Source: Karstenula rhodostoma CBS 690.94
Lineage: Eukaryota > Ascomycota > Dothideomycetes > Pleosporales > Didymosphaeriaceae
Assembly: GCA_010093485.1 (NCBI GenBank)
Contig: MU001492.1
Span: 2,589,122 to 2,653,121 of the forward strand
Direction: 5' to 3'
Length of the DNA stretch: 64,000 nt
Part shown: positions 22,591-37,211 of the stretch, in pieces
Numbering within the stretch: the stretch's first letter is position 1
Layout: every line of letters starts with the position of its first letter
Translations under genes and position numbers: made by a program
The notes under the pieces: generated by a model
The model's database searches: none
What the model was told of the DNA's origin: nothing
Seen by the model: only the letters and a program-made list of their open reading frames with translations

Positions 22591-22968
22591 TATATAAATA
22601 TATATAAATAAATTTCTATAGTTCTTTATAATACTAGTATATATAATAATTTAGTATAATTTAGTATAATTACTATAGAGATTATAAAGTCTATTAGTTT
22701 TTAGTTAATTAACTTCTACTAGTATATTTTAGTATTATACTCTAATATTATTAGTTTTTTATTTTAATATTAGTTTAAATTACTATAATTTACTATATAT
22801 ATTTTATTTATAATATATATTTCTATTTTAAAATAACTTTTATTACTAGTATTTATATTTTTATTTATATTATAATATCTTTACCTTATATTTTAGTCTA
22901 GTATTATAAGGGGTTTTCTATATATCTAACCTAGGTCTATATCTTAAAAATTATTTAAGAAATAAAAT

Positions 22969-24192
22969 TTAGTCTAAATTCTAATTTAGGCCTATAAAAC
23001 TATATAGTATACTTATAATAAAAAAGAGTTTTTTATTCTTTTTTAATACTTATTTTATATATTTTTATACTTTTTTTATTATTAGTATAATACTAATTAA
23101 TAGTTATTTAATACTAACTCTTTTTATTTATATTTATTAATATTTTTAACTTTTATCTATAGCTTATAGCTTATAGCTTAGTATATTATTCTATTACTAT
23201 TACTATTACTATTACTATTAATATTATTTATCTATTATTACTATTAATATTATCTACCTATTATTACTATTAATATTATCTACCTATTATTACTATTAAT
23301 ATTATTTACTACTTTTTTATATATTTTATAAAACTACTACTATCTACTCTATATTTATTAACTATATAGATTACTTTAACTTAATTATAATTATCTTTAC
23401 TATAAAGTCTAGCTCCTTTTAATCTTTAAAAATTATTATAATTAGTTCTTACTACTTACTAGTAAAGTTCCTATTCCTAGTTAACTACTATAGAAGTAAT
23501 TCTAGTAAGCCCTAAGTTAGTAATACTATATATATATATATATATATAAAACTTATTAATAAACTCTATAATTATATAGTTTATAACTATAATTTATAAT
23601 ATTTATATACTAGATTAATTATTATACTAATAGAAGTTAATTTACTAGATAATATATTAGATTTTATAATATATATAATTAGATATATTTAGATTACTAA
23701 TAGGCTTACTACTAGTATATACTATATTATATTTATTACTAAGAATTAGTTATTTATTATTATTAATTATTTTAATAGAGTAGGATATAGTATAGATTTC
23801 TTTTTATAAGAATTAGCCTTTATATATAATACTATAAGTTACTTACTACTAATAAATAATCTCTCTTTTATATTTTTTTTTAAATTATAATATTTTTAAT
23901 ATTTTATAACTTCTCTATAATTATATATTAGGTATTAGTAAATAAAAAGTATATTACCCTACTAGTATTATATAGTATTATAGTATTATAGTATTATAGT
24001 ATTACTATATTATATAATATATATAGGTAGGTTAATATTTAATTAATTAAGTCTAGTATTATAGGCGTTCTTTTTTCTTTTTTATTATAAATAGTACTAT
24101 CCTTTAGAGTTATTTAATAGAACTATATAGTATCTCTAGATATTTTCTTATTACTAGATAGTTATAATAGTAACTTTATATAAAAAAAAAAA
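22969..24192 (+). mobile_element. LINE-like poly(A)-tailed retroelement (1.22 kb)
   Basis: The insertion splits the Gypsy-2 LTR and is flanked by a 12-bp TSD, AAGAAATAAAAT (22,957-22,968) and AAGGAATAAAAT (24,193-24,204), differing by one G-to-A change. It ends in a run of A immediately before the right TSD, as expected for target-primed reverse transcription. The last 70 bp reappear in a truncated copy at 29,750-29,828. I cannot identify an RT motif in the 1.2 kb, so it may be a 5'-truncated LINE or a non-autonomous element. Confidence 0.75.
23206..23310. repeat. 26-bp tandem repeat, about four units
   Basis: Units close to CTATTATTACTATTAATATT plus ATCTAC are repeated in tandem within the LINE-like insertion, following a (TTACTA)n-like run. 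Unit copies differ at one or two positions. It has no spacer structure and is not CRISPR-like. Confidence 0.7.
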
Positions 24193-25660
24193 AAGGAATA
24201 AAATATAATAGAGGTAAATAAAAAGTTAAATAATAATTCTATATTATAATAAAATATAATATAATAATACTAAGAAAAAACTAAATATTTATATATAAAT
24301 AAAGTATTTTAATTTAAGTATAAAAGTTAACTATAAAAAATAAAAACTATATAGAAATTTTTTTAAACTATATACTAGTTATTTTATTTTTTTAATATTC
24401 TATTATTTTATATAAAGGGGATTATCTTTAGAATATCTATTATTTCTAGAATAATATTATATAACCCTATTATTTTACTAGCCCTATATTTTTATAGAAT
24501 ATTATTATATAATATTAGTAGTTAGTTTTTTTAAACCTTACTATTAATCCTTTATTCCCTATAGTTAGTATTATTTTTTATTATATTACTTTTTAGTATA
24601 CTTTTTATAATTATAATATTACTCTTCTATTTAGAATTATTATTTTAATATTCTATTATTATTTTTATAGTATAGTTATTATATAGTATTTCTATCCTTA
24701 TTAGATTCTAGTATATAAAGATAAGTCCTCTCTAGAATTAATTTATATTATATTCCCCTCTAGATTTTCTTTACTTTTTTAATTATACTAAAAGCTTTTT
24801 ATTTAATAATTAAGTCTTATTATACTTATATATAAAAAATTAAATCTTAAGGCCTAAAAATATTAGGTTTACTAGATTATAAGTATTATTAGAAACTAAA
24901 ACTTTATTATTTTATAAATATAAAGACTAGCTATTATACTAGCTATTTTTATATATATATAAATTATAGTCTTTAGGTATCTAATAAAAAGTAGGAGTAT
25001 ATTTAAATAAAAAAAATAAAAAAATTTTTATTTTTCTTTATATTAAGACTAAAGTTATTTATTTTAAAATAGAGGTTATAGAAATAGAGAAGTAGAAGTA
25101 TTCTTTTACTTAGTATAACTTTTAAATTATTAGTACTATAAATTATTTATAAAAGGAGGATTCTTTATTTATAAAAAGTATAGTTTCTAATAGCTAATAT
25201 ATACCTTTATTATCTTTACTAATAACTACTAATAGTAGCTAGTTATAGGTTAATTCTTTTTTTAATTTTTTTAATTTTCTTATTAAATTTAATTTAATAT
25301 TCTTTCTAACTAACCCCCTTAGAATTATTCTAACTAGAACTTCTCTAGTAATCTCTTATAATTTATAAGTTTTCTTTCTAGTTTCTATATATTATATTAT
25401 TCTAGCTATTCTTTCTACTTAACTAGGTATTTTTACTAACTATTAATTATTTATAGGTTTTTAATTACTTTAACTTTATACTTATTATTTTCTAACTCTA
25501 GTTAGGTTTTAATTAGAGTATTTAGAGGTACTAGTTCTAAAAGTAATTTATAAAAGATAGAATATATTTTTATATTTATTAGTAAAAGTAGCTTAGTTAT
25601 AACTAGTCCCTTTATTTCTTAAACTTTAAAAGGTTCTATTTAAAGATAATCTAGTTTTTT

Positions 25661-26160
25661 ATATTATAATTATAGGAAGTATACTAGAAAGTAATATAAT
25701 AATAGATAGTATTAACTATAGAAAATAAAGAATTAGTAGTAAGGTTTAAAAGAATTAACTACTAATATTATATAATAATATTTTATAGAAATATAGGGCT
25801 AATAAAATAATAGGGTTATATAATATTATTTTATATAGAATAGATATTCTAGAAATAATAGATATTCTAGAAATAACCCCCTTTATATAAAATAATAGAA
25901 TATTAGAAAAATAAAATAACTAGTATATAATTTAAAAAAATCTCTATATAGTTTCTATTCTTTATAGTTAACTTTTATACTTAAATTAAAATACTTTATT
26001 TATATATAAATATTTAGTTTTCTTTTAGTATTATTATATTATATTTTATTATAATATAGAATTATTATTTAATTTTATATTTACCTCTATTATATTTTAT
26101 TCCTTAAATAATTCTTAAGATATAGACTTAGGTTAGGTATATAAAAAACCTTTTATAATA
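25661..26160 (+). repeat. Gypsy-1 5' LTR (500 bp)
   Basis: Aligns along its full length with 39,393-39,891. The sequence TTTAACTATTTAAGG follows just inside and would contain the primer binding site; the same junction, reversed, is present at 45,105-45,119 in Gypsy-2. Confidence 0.9.
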
Positions 26161-29100
26161 CTTTAACTATTTAAGGATTTAAATTAATATAGTATTACTA
26201 AATATACCTACTAGCTTAAGAGGCTTTAGAGTAAGTATTACTTTAGATCTAGTTAGTAATCTAGTAATTCTCTTAGTAATATAAGCTAAGAAGATAAAAT
26301 AGTTTAAAATATAGCTAGTTATAATTATAAAATAGGTTTAAACCCCTATAACTATAATAGTATATTTACTAAAATTTAATTTTAAAGTTCTAGAACTCTA
26401 TAATAGAGAAATAAAAACTAACCTTAAAATATTTTTAATAAATATAAAATTATACTATAAGTATAACTATAATATATTTAGAAATAACTAAATAAAAATC
26501 TTAGCTACTATAATATATATAATAGAATAGATAGTAGAATAGATATATCTAATTATTAAAGACTTTCTAGTATATAATATAAAAATAGAAAAATAGAATA
26601 AAAAAACTATAAAGATTTTTATATTCTAAAGAAAATTTAAGAAATAAATTAAAATAATATTTAGTAAAATAGATAAAGAATAATAGACTAAATAACTTAT
26701 CTACTATATTAAATAAATAGAATTAGTTAGTAAATACTTTATTATATTCTAATAGCTCTAGACTTAGATTAATTAAAATAATACTTTACTATAGATAGTC
26801 TACTATAATAGCTTAAAGAAGTTAGTTAAGAATAAACTACTTTATTATAAAAAGTCTAATAGCCTAGAAGCCCTAATTAAACTAGTAGTATAAATTAACT
26901 ATTAATTATATAAATAATAGCTAGAAAAAAAAAATCTACTAAACTAATATTTAGTCTAAAGGCTAATATATAGAAACTATATTATAAGTAAAGGGATTAT
27001 AATAGAGATATAATTATAAAAGATAAAATCTATAAAAAAAAAAAATAAACTTTATAATAAAAATAATAGAATAATATCTAATAATAATACTTTAAAAATA
27101 GAATTTATCTAAACTATAGAGAAAAGAAATACTTTAAAACTAAATATCTTTTTAAAAAGTTCTAGAATAAGTAAGTCTAGATAATAAAAATAGCTATAAT
27201 AATACTATAGTCTAAGACTTCTATACTACTACTAGGGGATTCTATAAATAATAAGTTTAAGATCTCTAAATTACTAATAAAAGTCTAAAAGATAACTAAT
27301 AAAAAAAATATTATAAATTAAATTCTATAAAACTTATACTAAGTATATAAAAGTAGTAAGTATTTTATACTAGTTTATAACTATAAAATTAGAATTATAA
27401 GTATAAATACTAATTAAATATACTACTAGATAGAGGAAAAGTAAGATAGAGTACTAGCCCTAATATAGTAAATTTAAATAAATAATAACTACTTAATAAT
27501 TATATAGTAATACTATAGATTTATTAAATATAAATACTATAAAAGGGAAAAAGATATAATAGTAAAAGTATTTAGTAAATTAAAGTATTAAAAACTATTA
27601 AAAAAAGATTATACTATAAAGTTATACTATATATATAAATATAAGGAATAGAAGGAATACTATAGTATTCTAGAATAATACTAATATTATCTATACTACT
27701 ATTCTATATATTAGAAGTAAAAGTATATAATAAAATATTAACTTATAGAATATAATTTAAAAAAAACTAAAAAATCTAATAAATATAATAATAATATTTA
27801 TCTTTTATAAAAAGACCTAAACTATATATAATAAGTTTAATAAAAGAACTATAACTATATAGAAAAATATTTAAAATACTTTAGTAAAAAAAAAAGAATT
27901 ACTAATAGTTAATAAAGAAAATACTATAAATTTATTAAATTATATAACTATTTAGTTATAGGGTACTCTATATACTATAACTAAGTAAATAAAAAGAAAC
28001 TTATTTATATTTTTAAAATAAAATAATACTAGAAATATATATACTAGAATTATTTTATAACCCCTTAGGAATACTAATAGAGTAACTAAAGGTAATATAT
28101 AAAAAAGTTTAAAAAAAAAAAATTTATAATATAATAACTATTTACTATATAATAAATATAAGTATATAGAAGTCTATAATAAGACTTAAATAAAATTAAA
28201 AAATTAAAATACTACTAGATAATAAGCTAAGCTAGTAAGGATATTCTAAAGGCTTAAAAAGTAAATAGAAATAATAGGGCTATAGAACTTTATATAAAAA
28301 AATAGATTATAATTAAAAAATTCTAAATAAATATATTAATAGATTTTAGTACTACTAGATATCTAATCTTATCTAGAATAGTAAAGAAATATAACTTACT
28401 ATATTATAATAAGGTAGAACTAGTTTAATTAAAAATAGTATATAGAATATTTTTCTAAAAATATAATAAAGACTAGTTATACTTTAAAATACTACTATTA
28501 CTAGTAGATATTAAAGGATTTAAGAGTTAATATAGTATTATTATAATAAATATAAAAAGTCTAAAAGCTATTATAGACTATAACTAGTTATTAAAGAATA
28601 ATCTAGATATTAACTAGATAAATTAAATAATATATAACTAAGAATTAATATTATAGATTACTAGTATAAAATACCTATAGAAAGTAAAACTAAAGGCCCT
28701 AGATATTCTAATTAAGTAGGCTATATAATAATAGACTAAGGAGATCTTAACTATTAAAATTACTAGAATTCTAAAAAAAAATTTAAAATAAGTATAAATT
28801 ATTTAGGTATAATATTTAGATCTCTAAATTATAAAAAAACTATTAATAATTCTATTAGAATATAAAAAGTATATAAAACTTTTTAAAAAAATTAAAAAGA
28901 AAAAACTACTAAATTACTAAAAATAAAATTATAAAATACCTCTAGAAAAAGATATAAAATTATAATTAGAATAGCTAAAACTAATATTAGTAAACTAGAA
29001 AAAAAAAGTATAAAAGTACTTATAAATAAACTTAGAATAGAAGTATATTTAAAAAAGTTATAATTTTATTACCTTTCTAATTCTATAGGTACTTAAGAAG

Positions 29101-29749
29101 AATAGTAAATTATAATTTTATATAAATTATAAATAGCTAAATAATACTATAATTAAGAATTAATATTTATTATTCTTAATTATAGAGTTTATAGACTAAC
29201 TCTAAAGAATTAAATAGTTTATAAAATTTAATATATATAATAGATATTACTATATATAAATAGCTAAAGAATATAAATAAAAAATAGTATTTAGAACTAA
29301 ATATAGTTTCTATAAATATTAGGTTATATTATTTAAATTAATAAATACCCCTATAATATTTTAAGTAGTTATTAGTAAAGTACTATATAAATACTTAGAT
29401 ATATTCTATATAATATATTTTAATAATATACTTATCTACTCTACTAGAATACTAAAGAAATATATAGAATATATAAAAAAAATACTTAAAAAAATAAATA
29501 AATATTAATTACTTTTCTATTTAAATAAGTATAAGTTTTATATTACTAAAATAAAGTATCTAGGATTTATTATTTTAAAAAAAAATATATTAATAAATTT
29601 AAAGAAGATTACTACTATATAGAAATAACTAGTTTCTAAATTAGTAAAAAATATCTAGTTTTTTCTAAAGTTTACTAACTTCTATTAGAAGATTATAAAA
29701 AACTATTCTAAAACTACTATATTACTAATATATTTTATAAAAAAAAGTA

Positions 29750-29828
29750 TTAATAGAACTATATAGTATCTCTAGATATTTTCTTATTACTAGATAGTTA
29801 TAATAGTAACTTTATATTAAAAAAAAAA
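29750..29828 (+). mobile_element. Short 5'-truncated LINE-like copy
   Basis: The segment repeats the last 70 bp of the LINE-like element at 22,969-24,192 plus a poly(A) run. It is flanked by AAAAAAAAGTA at 29,739-29,749 and 29,829-29,839. Removing it restores continuity with Gypsy-2. Truncation at the 5' end with poly(A) and TSD is the classic signature of non-LTR retrotransposition. Confidence 0.75.
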
Positions 29829-31965
29829 AAAAAAAAGTAATAATAAAGTTATATAACTAATTTAAAAAAAGCTATTAGAGAAATTTAGAATATTATAAAT
29901 AATATTCTTAATAGTCCTACTTTTATAGATATTTAACCTATAAAAACTAGTAAATATTAAAATAGATATATTTAATTATATATTAGAAATAATTCTCTTA
30001 TAACTAAATAAAAAAAAAAAAATAAAGACTAGTATTTTATTATTAATAGAAGTTTTTAGGAATAGAACTTAATTATAATATTTATAATAAGAAACTATTA
30101 GTAATAGTAAATATTTTTAAATAATAGAAAATATAGCTTATAAGAGTCTACTTTAAAATAGAGATATAAATAAACTACTAGAATTTTATTAACTTTATAT
30201 TAATAAAGAAGTTTAATTAATAATAAGTATTATAAATAAAATTTTTAGTAAACTTTAATTTTATAATTTACTATTAACTTAGAACTTTTAATAGTATAGT
30301 AAATATCTTAAATAGATAATTAAACTTAACTAAGAATAAGATTAAACTATATAATATAGTACTATATAAATATAAAAATAGTATACTTAAATATAACTAG
30401 TTAAAAATTAAAATATAAATAGTTAGTCTAAAATATATAAAACTAGAAGTATAAAACTTTTAAAGATACTAAAAATTTAATTAAAATTAGAAAAAGAAAT
30501 ATAATCTCTTTAAATATAGTTTTAATAAAACTAGATAAAATTACTAATAGTAGATTATTATTAATAATAGATATATATATATCCTAATTAGAAAACTATA
30601 TAAATTAAAAGAATAGAAATATTTAAATATTAAAAAAATAATATATTATATTATAAATAAATATACTATTTCTAAGCTTAAATAATTAGTTATAATAGAA
30701 ATAAGTAACTATTTAGTTTACTATAAAAATAAGTCTAAGAAATATAAACTTTATAGACTTCTATAACTACTATTTATAGTAAAATAACTATAGTAAAGTA
30801 TAATAATAGATTTTATTATAAATCTTCTAAAATTACTATAGCTAGAAATAAAGTATATATATAATACTATTATAATAATAGTATATAGACTTATAAAGAT
30901 AACTAAGTTTAAACTTATAAAAAAAGCCCCTTCTAAATAAGAGGGGTTATTTAAACTACTCTACTATATATTTTTAGTAATTTATATTACTTTACTTTAT
31001 TTCTATATATACTATATTTTTATTTAAACTTTTTTTAATTACTAATAATAATACTAGTCTTAATTAGAATTATAGATTTAGTTAGCTATATTTTTCTATC
31101 TAATTTTACTAATACCTATAAGCTATAATATACTATTATAATAATAATAATAATATTTATAGTAGTTACTAATATTAAAATATATATATATCTAGCCTAT
31201 ATACCTTATAATAAAGAAATACTATATATTCTATTAAGTATTACTATTATCTATAAGAGAAAAGAGAATTATATATTATTATTTATATATATTATTAGCC
31301 TTAATATAATACCTATCTCTAGAATTAATAGTATACTTAATAATAATAAGGTATAGAATCTATTTAGTACTTATCTCTTTTATTTATATTTTTACTTATT
31401 CTATATTTTATATATATACTTAAATAAGTTTTATAACTCTATAGTCTATTTTTAATAGTAATAAAAGAAGTTCTTTATAAATAAAGAATTTACTAAATCT
31501 AGATTATTCTCCCCTATAATAATATAGTTCTATATATTTTTAGTTTTATTAGCTATAGCTCTATATTCTAGGGTAACTAGACTCTTAAAAAGGGATTAGA
31601 AGAAGACTAATATAAGGAATTCTAGAAGGCTACCTTCTATTAATAACTAATATTTTAAAACTTTAAAATAATTATTTATAATTTAAATATAAATAGCTAA
31701 ATAGTTTTCTAATAAATACTTAACTATTTTAACTTTTATAAAGTTATTATATATTTAGCTATTAATAATAGACTAGACTAGAGATACTATAGTAATAGAT
31801 ATAGTAAAAAAAGATAAGAATATTTAATACTTAATAAGGTCTAATAAATATAGTATATAATATAGAAATAATAGAGATAGTAAATAATAAATAATTATAT
31901 TATATAGTACTATATAAAGAATAGTATAGCTTCTTACCTATTATTCTACTATTAAAGTAACTAAT

Positions 31966-32251
31966 TATTAGATTATATATATATATTATTACCTATAGTA
32001 TAGCGTACTTACTATTATAATAAGTTATAGTAACTACTAGTAGTAGTAGATAGTAAGTATAAAAGGAGAGACTGGGATATTTTATACTATTAGGACTAGT
32101 ATAAGGTACTAAGGCACTATTTAAGAGTATATCTTAGCTAAACTTAGAATAATAATTAATTATAATAATTTATATAATTATATAATATATAACTAACCTA
32201 TCTATATTTATAGTTTATAGTAATCTATTATTATTTATAGTAGATCTAATA
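31966..32251 (+). repeat. Copia 5' LTR (286 bp)
   Basis: Aligns with the 3' LTR over its full length, with differences mostly C/T or G/A. Directly downstream is ATTAAGAGTCTTACTACC, the presumed primer-binding region, also found after the LTR at 63,185-63,471. Confidence 0.93.
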
Positions 32252-35200
32252 ATTAAGAGTCTTACTACCTTATTACTAACTATATATACTAAATAATATA
32301 GCACTATCTATTAGATCTATAAAGACCTTCTTTACTACCTTTATATAGTATATAGAATAGCTAATAGCGCTAGAAATATAAGTAAGAGCTAACTAAATAT
32401 AGTATATATTTAACCTAACTAATAGTAAGGTACTAAAGCTATAATTATAAGTACTATAACTACTAGACCTATATTAATTTATATATAATAATAACCTAAT
32501 ACTAAGTAGCCTATATATCCTTATAAATATATAAAAGTTATAGTAGAACTTATAAATTAAATACTATAAACTATAATCTAATTAGTATAAAATAAAACTA
32601 GTAGAATATTATATAGAGGTATAGGGAGTAAAAAAGCTTATATTATACCTATAGAATTCTATTATAACTAACCTATTTAGTATCTACTATCTCCTTAAAA
32701 AACTATATAAAGAATAGATCCTCCTTATTATAAAGAAAGTAGGAGTTAATAATAAAGAAGTAAAGCTATAAATATAATATAAATACCTATATATTATTTA
32801 AAATACTAAGAGGTTAACTAAATAGAACCTCTAGCTAGCTAAATATAATTATATAATATCTACTACTAAGAGGTAAGGCTATATAGAGACTATAGATAAT
32901 ATAACTATTCTTAATAATTTTATAAAAAGTATTATAGTACTAGATAAAGTATATATTACTATTTTTAAATAGGCCCTCTAAAATAAATAAGAAATAATAT
33001 ACTAAAATATAATAAAAAGGTTTAGACTCTATATAGAGTACTATTATCTAGTTAAGGCTATAATTAGAGCTATATTTATTACTAAAGGAGAACTAAATAC
33101 TAGTATTAAAAGGGATACTTTTTATACTAGTAATAGTATACCTATATAAATATAAGGTACTTAAAAATAGGAATAAAATATAATAATATCCTTATAGGGA
33201 TTATATAACCCTAATCTACTTATACTATATAGGTAAGGATCCTTTATACTATATAGGTAAAGCTTTATATTATATAGATAGAATACTTCTATACTATATA
33301 GGTAGGGAGGTTATAGAAGAAATAAAATACTTTACTAGTAAATAAAAAATTAAGGTATAAATAAAAAAAAGTATTCTATATATTCTATAGAATATATACT
33401 AAAGGATTACTATTATACCTTTCTAGAAAAAGCTCTAGTATAGTAAAAACTATAACTAGGATAGAATAGTTTTATTAAGTATAATATCTAAAATAATCCC
33501 TTAATATAAAAATAGATATATATATCTAAATAAATATAATCTAGAATACTATAAATTAAATAGTTATATACTCCTATATTAACCTAAATATTAGAGACTA
33601 GTAATAAGTAACTAAAAGGATAGAAAATTACTATAATCCCTATAAGTTTTTAAGTAACCTCTTAATCTAACCCTTATATATATCTACTATAAACCTTATT
33701 AATCCTTAACTTAAATACTATATATTATATTTTTAATAATATTAATTAATTTATTTTACTTTAGCTACTAATACTAGGAGACTTTATATAGGTAGATAAT
33801 ATATAGGTCTAGATATAAGGATATAAAAGTATTTACCTTAAACTATAAAATTATTAAGGAAATAGTATAATTAGGCTTAATAATATAGCTTACTACTCTA
33901 ATCTACTCTATAACTTAGTATCCTTTTAACTACTTAGATATTAAGGACTATAGTAGAATACTAAATTAGAACCTATAGTACTAAAATAGGCTAATAATAC
34001 TATTATAGTAAAACTATAAAAGCTATATAGTTAATAGGTACTAGAGTATAAACCTACTAATAGTATTTATACTATTATATAAAGTATAGTATATACTATA
34101 TATAAGGTAATAATATATATAAAGTATAAAGTAAAAACTATAAGTATAGCTATATAGTATAAATAACTAGGCTACCTAAAACTAAATATACTTAAGTACC
34201 TAGTATAGTAAACTAAGGGGGTATATATTAAAGATATCCCTATAGTAAAATATAATACCTATAAATAAGCTAAATTAAAATAATAAATTAGATATATACC
34301 TTAACTAAATAATTAAGAATCTAGTAAGTATATTATAATTAACTTTTATAACTTTAAACCTAATAGCTCTATTAAAGAGAAAAGCTAAATATTAATTACT
34401 AATTAATATTCTAACTATATATAGGACTTTTACTTTAGAGATAACTACCTAGTAAGGATTATTATTAAAGTACTTAATAGTTTTATACTATTTATAAAAG
34501 TATAGTTTAGTATAATAGTTAAGATTATTAAATTAAATAATAAGATCTTTATAGTAAAAGTAGATATTAAATACTAGTATATAAGCTAAGGTATTAAAAT
34601 TAAGCCCTTAGTACTAGATATATAAGTATAAAATAGAGAAGCTAAGTACTTAGGGGATATAATAAAAGAAAAAGCCTATATAATATAACTTAATATAAAC
34701 CTTCTATAGGAAATATAGTCTAAGATTACTAAGACTATAGTATACCTATATAATTAAATACTAAATTATAAGAATTACTAGTACTTACTATATAAAATAT
34801 TTTTTATAATAGTTATCCTTATTAATAGAATAGTAACTTAGTCTTAGAAACTAAACCTAGTGTATTTTAAAGTATATAGAAGTAAAGCCTTTACTATAAC
34901 TAATAATATATAGTATAGAAAAAGTAAACTATAAAAACTTAATCTAAAAGTATAGATTAGATACCTTATAGAATACTAATTAATAAATATCTAGTATATA
35001 TAGATTCTATTACTATTAAAAATAATTAGTATCTATAATATTATATTTAATAAAAATATAGTATTTAATAGAATATAGAAAGAGCTTATAGATAACCTTA
35101 TATATAGTACTTTAAAAGAAATCGCGTTATAGGTTAGAACTATAGAGAGACTACCTACTCTAATAACTAAACTAGAGATAATTTTATTCTATAAAGATAA

Positions 35201-37211
35201 GTTAGTTATAATAAGTTATAGTAACTTATAATAATAATAAAAGATATTAAAAGAGTTACTAGAGAGGAAATATAATAGTATCTACCTATTATTATTAATA
35301 ATACTACTACTAGTTATACTACTAGTATAATTTATAATATAGAATATATTATTATTAAAAGTATAAGTAGTAGATAACTATATATAGTAGCTAATAGTAG
35401 CTAGTATAAAGATTATACCCTAGATAGCTATATTTATAGTAGGTACCCTAATAGGTTATAAAGGTATATATAAAGACTATAACTTTAATAAAATATAAGT
35501 AAAATAGATATTTATAAAAGGATTAAAGCCTTATTAAAGCTAGCTACTACTACTACTAACGATTTAAACTAGACTTAAGGATTACCTAATAGGGGAATTA
35601 TTTTAAAAAGTTAAATATAAATACCTTACTAGTTATTAATAAATAAACTTATAGATAGAAGTACTATAGAGACTAATTAAATAAGTAGGTTATTAAATCC
35701 TTAACTATATATAGGTATATACCTATAAACTTAATAAATACTATTAATTTCTAAAGTATAAGATTTAACTAGTTATATAAAGAGACTAGTAGAAGGATAT
35801 TACTCTATAAAATATCTATATAATAACTTTAGCTAATTAATTATTCTATATACTTATAGCAATAGCTACTAAGTATAACTTTAAACTAAAATAATATAAT
35901 ATAACTAATATATTTATATATATAATACTTAATTAAGAAGTCTATATAAGGATACCTATAGAATACTAAAAGAGAGGTATAATTTTTAAACTATAGAAGG
36001 CCCTCTATAAACTCTAAATCTTACCTAAGCTATAGTAGAAAGAATTTACTATAATACTTAAAGGTATAGGTTTTACTATAATTCTATATAAACTATACTA
36101 TATAATTAAGAATAGTATTATTATCTTCTTCTATATAGATAATATTATTATTACTTATTACTAAATAAAGGAGGTAGTAGTAACTAAAGTAGTAGAGCTA
36201 CTTAAATAAAAATATACTATAACTAGAGGAGATAACCTATAATGGTTCCTTAGTATAAAGATTATTTAAAAATAAGACTAGTAACTTATATAATTATTAT
36301 AGACCTTATATATTAAAAAGATTTAATAACTAGTAGATAAAACTAATTACTACTATAATATACCTATAGCTAGTATAGAGCTTAAATCTTAAAAAGGTCT
36401 AGCCTTACTATTAGAGATTAATAAGTATTAATAAAAGATTAGATTACTACTATTTATAGTAGTTATAATATAACTAGATATTACTTTTACTATATTATAA
36501 CTAGTCTAGTTTCTATTAAACCTAGACTAAGTATATTAAAATACTATTAATAGAATATTATTATATCTCTTAGTTATTAAATATAAGGGTCTATAGCTTA
36601 GAGGTAGATTATACCTCTAGATCGCTAGCGATATCTTATTTACTAATAATATAATTAATAGGAAAAGCTTATAGGGCTATATAATTAAGTTATTTAATAG
36701 CCTAATAGTATAGAGGGTAAATAAATAAGATACTATTACTACCTCTATAATAGAGGTAGAACTACTCGCCCTATTATAGGTAGCTAAGAAAGCTATCTAT
36801 ATTTTAAAATTATTAAGAGAGCTTAGAATTATATTATCTAGCTCTATAATTATAATATAATATAATAATTAATAAATAATTTACTTAGTAACTTAGAAAG
36901 TATTAAAACTCTAGACTAAGCTCTAATATATTAATATCTATAATTACTAGCTATAATAAGAAGTCTCTATAGGAATAATTACTATTAAGTATATTAAGTT
37001 AGCTAAAATAATTACTAATAGACTTATAAAGATACTACTAGTAAATAAATAACTAGACTTTCTTAATTAGCTTAGATTAGTTAATATAGAAAATTAAGAG
37101 GTAATAAGTACTATACTATTTAAAGAAATTTAAGACTACCTTTACTAAGTACTCTAAGCTATTACTTATAATCTAGCTTAGATAGCTTAGGGGTATTAAG
37201 CTAAGGGGGTA
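32252..37211 (+). pseudogene. Copia gag-pol relic
   Basis: Reading plus-strand frames with stops ignored, the end of the region contains a run with F-F-Y-I-D-N-I at about 36,126-36,146, the degenerate YVDD box (V to I and D to N by G-to-A). Frequent TAA/TAG stops break the frame. Integrase and protease segments are presumably upstream but I did not resolve their motifs individually. Confidence 0.75.

Larger units (their letters stand above)
22902..24618 (-). repeat. Gypsy-2 3' LTR, interrupted by a LINE-like insertion
   Basis: LTR sequence occupies 22,902-22,968 and 24,205-24,618 (about 481 bp). It aligns as reverse complement with the two Gypsy-1 LTRs and lacks about 19 bp internally. Adjacent at 24,619 onward is the RIP-altered polypurine tract (read on the minus strand as AGAAGAGTAA). 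Confidence 0.85.

Noticed and set aside
23206..23310. CRISPR-like array
   Set aside because: Units are contiguous with no unique spacers, and the host is a eukaryote; it is a minisatellite.
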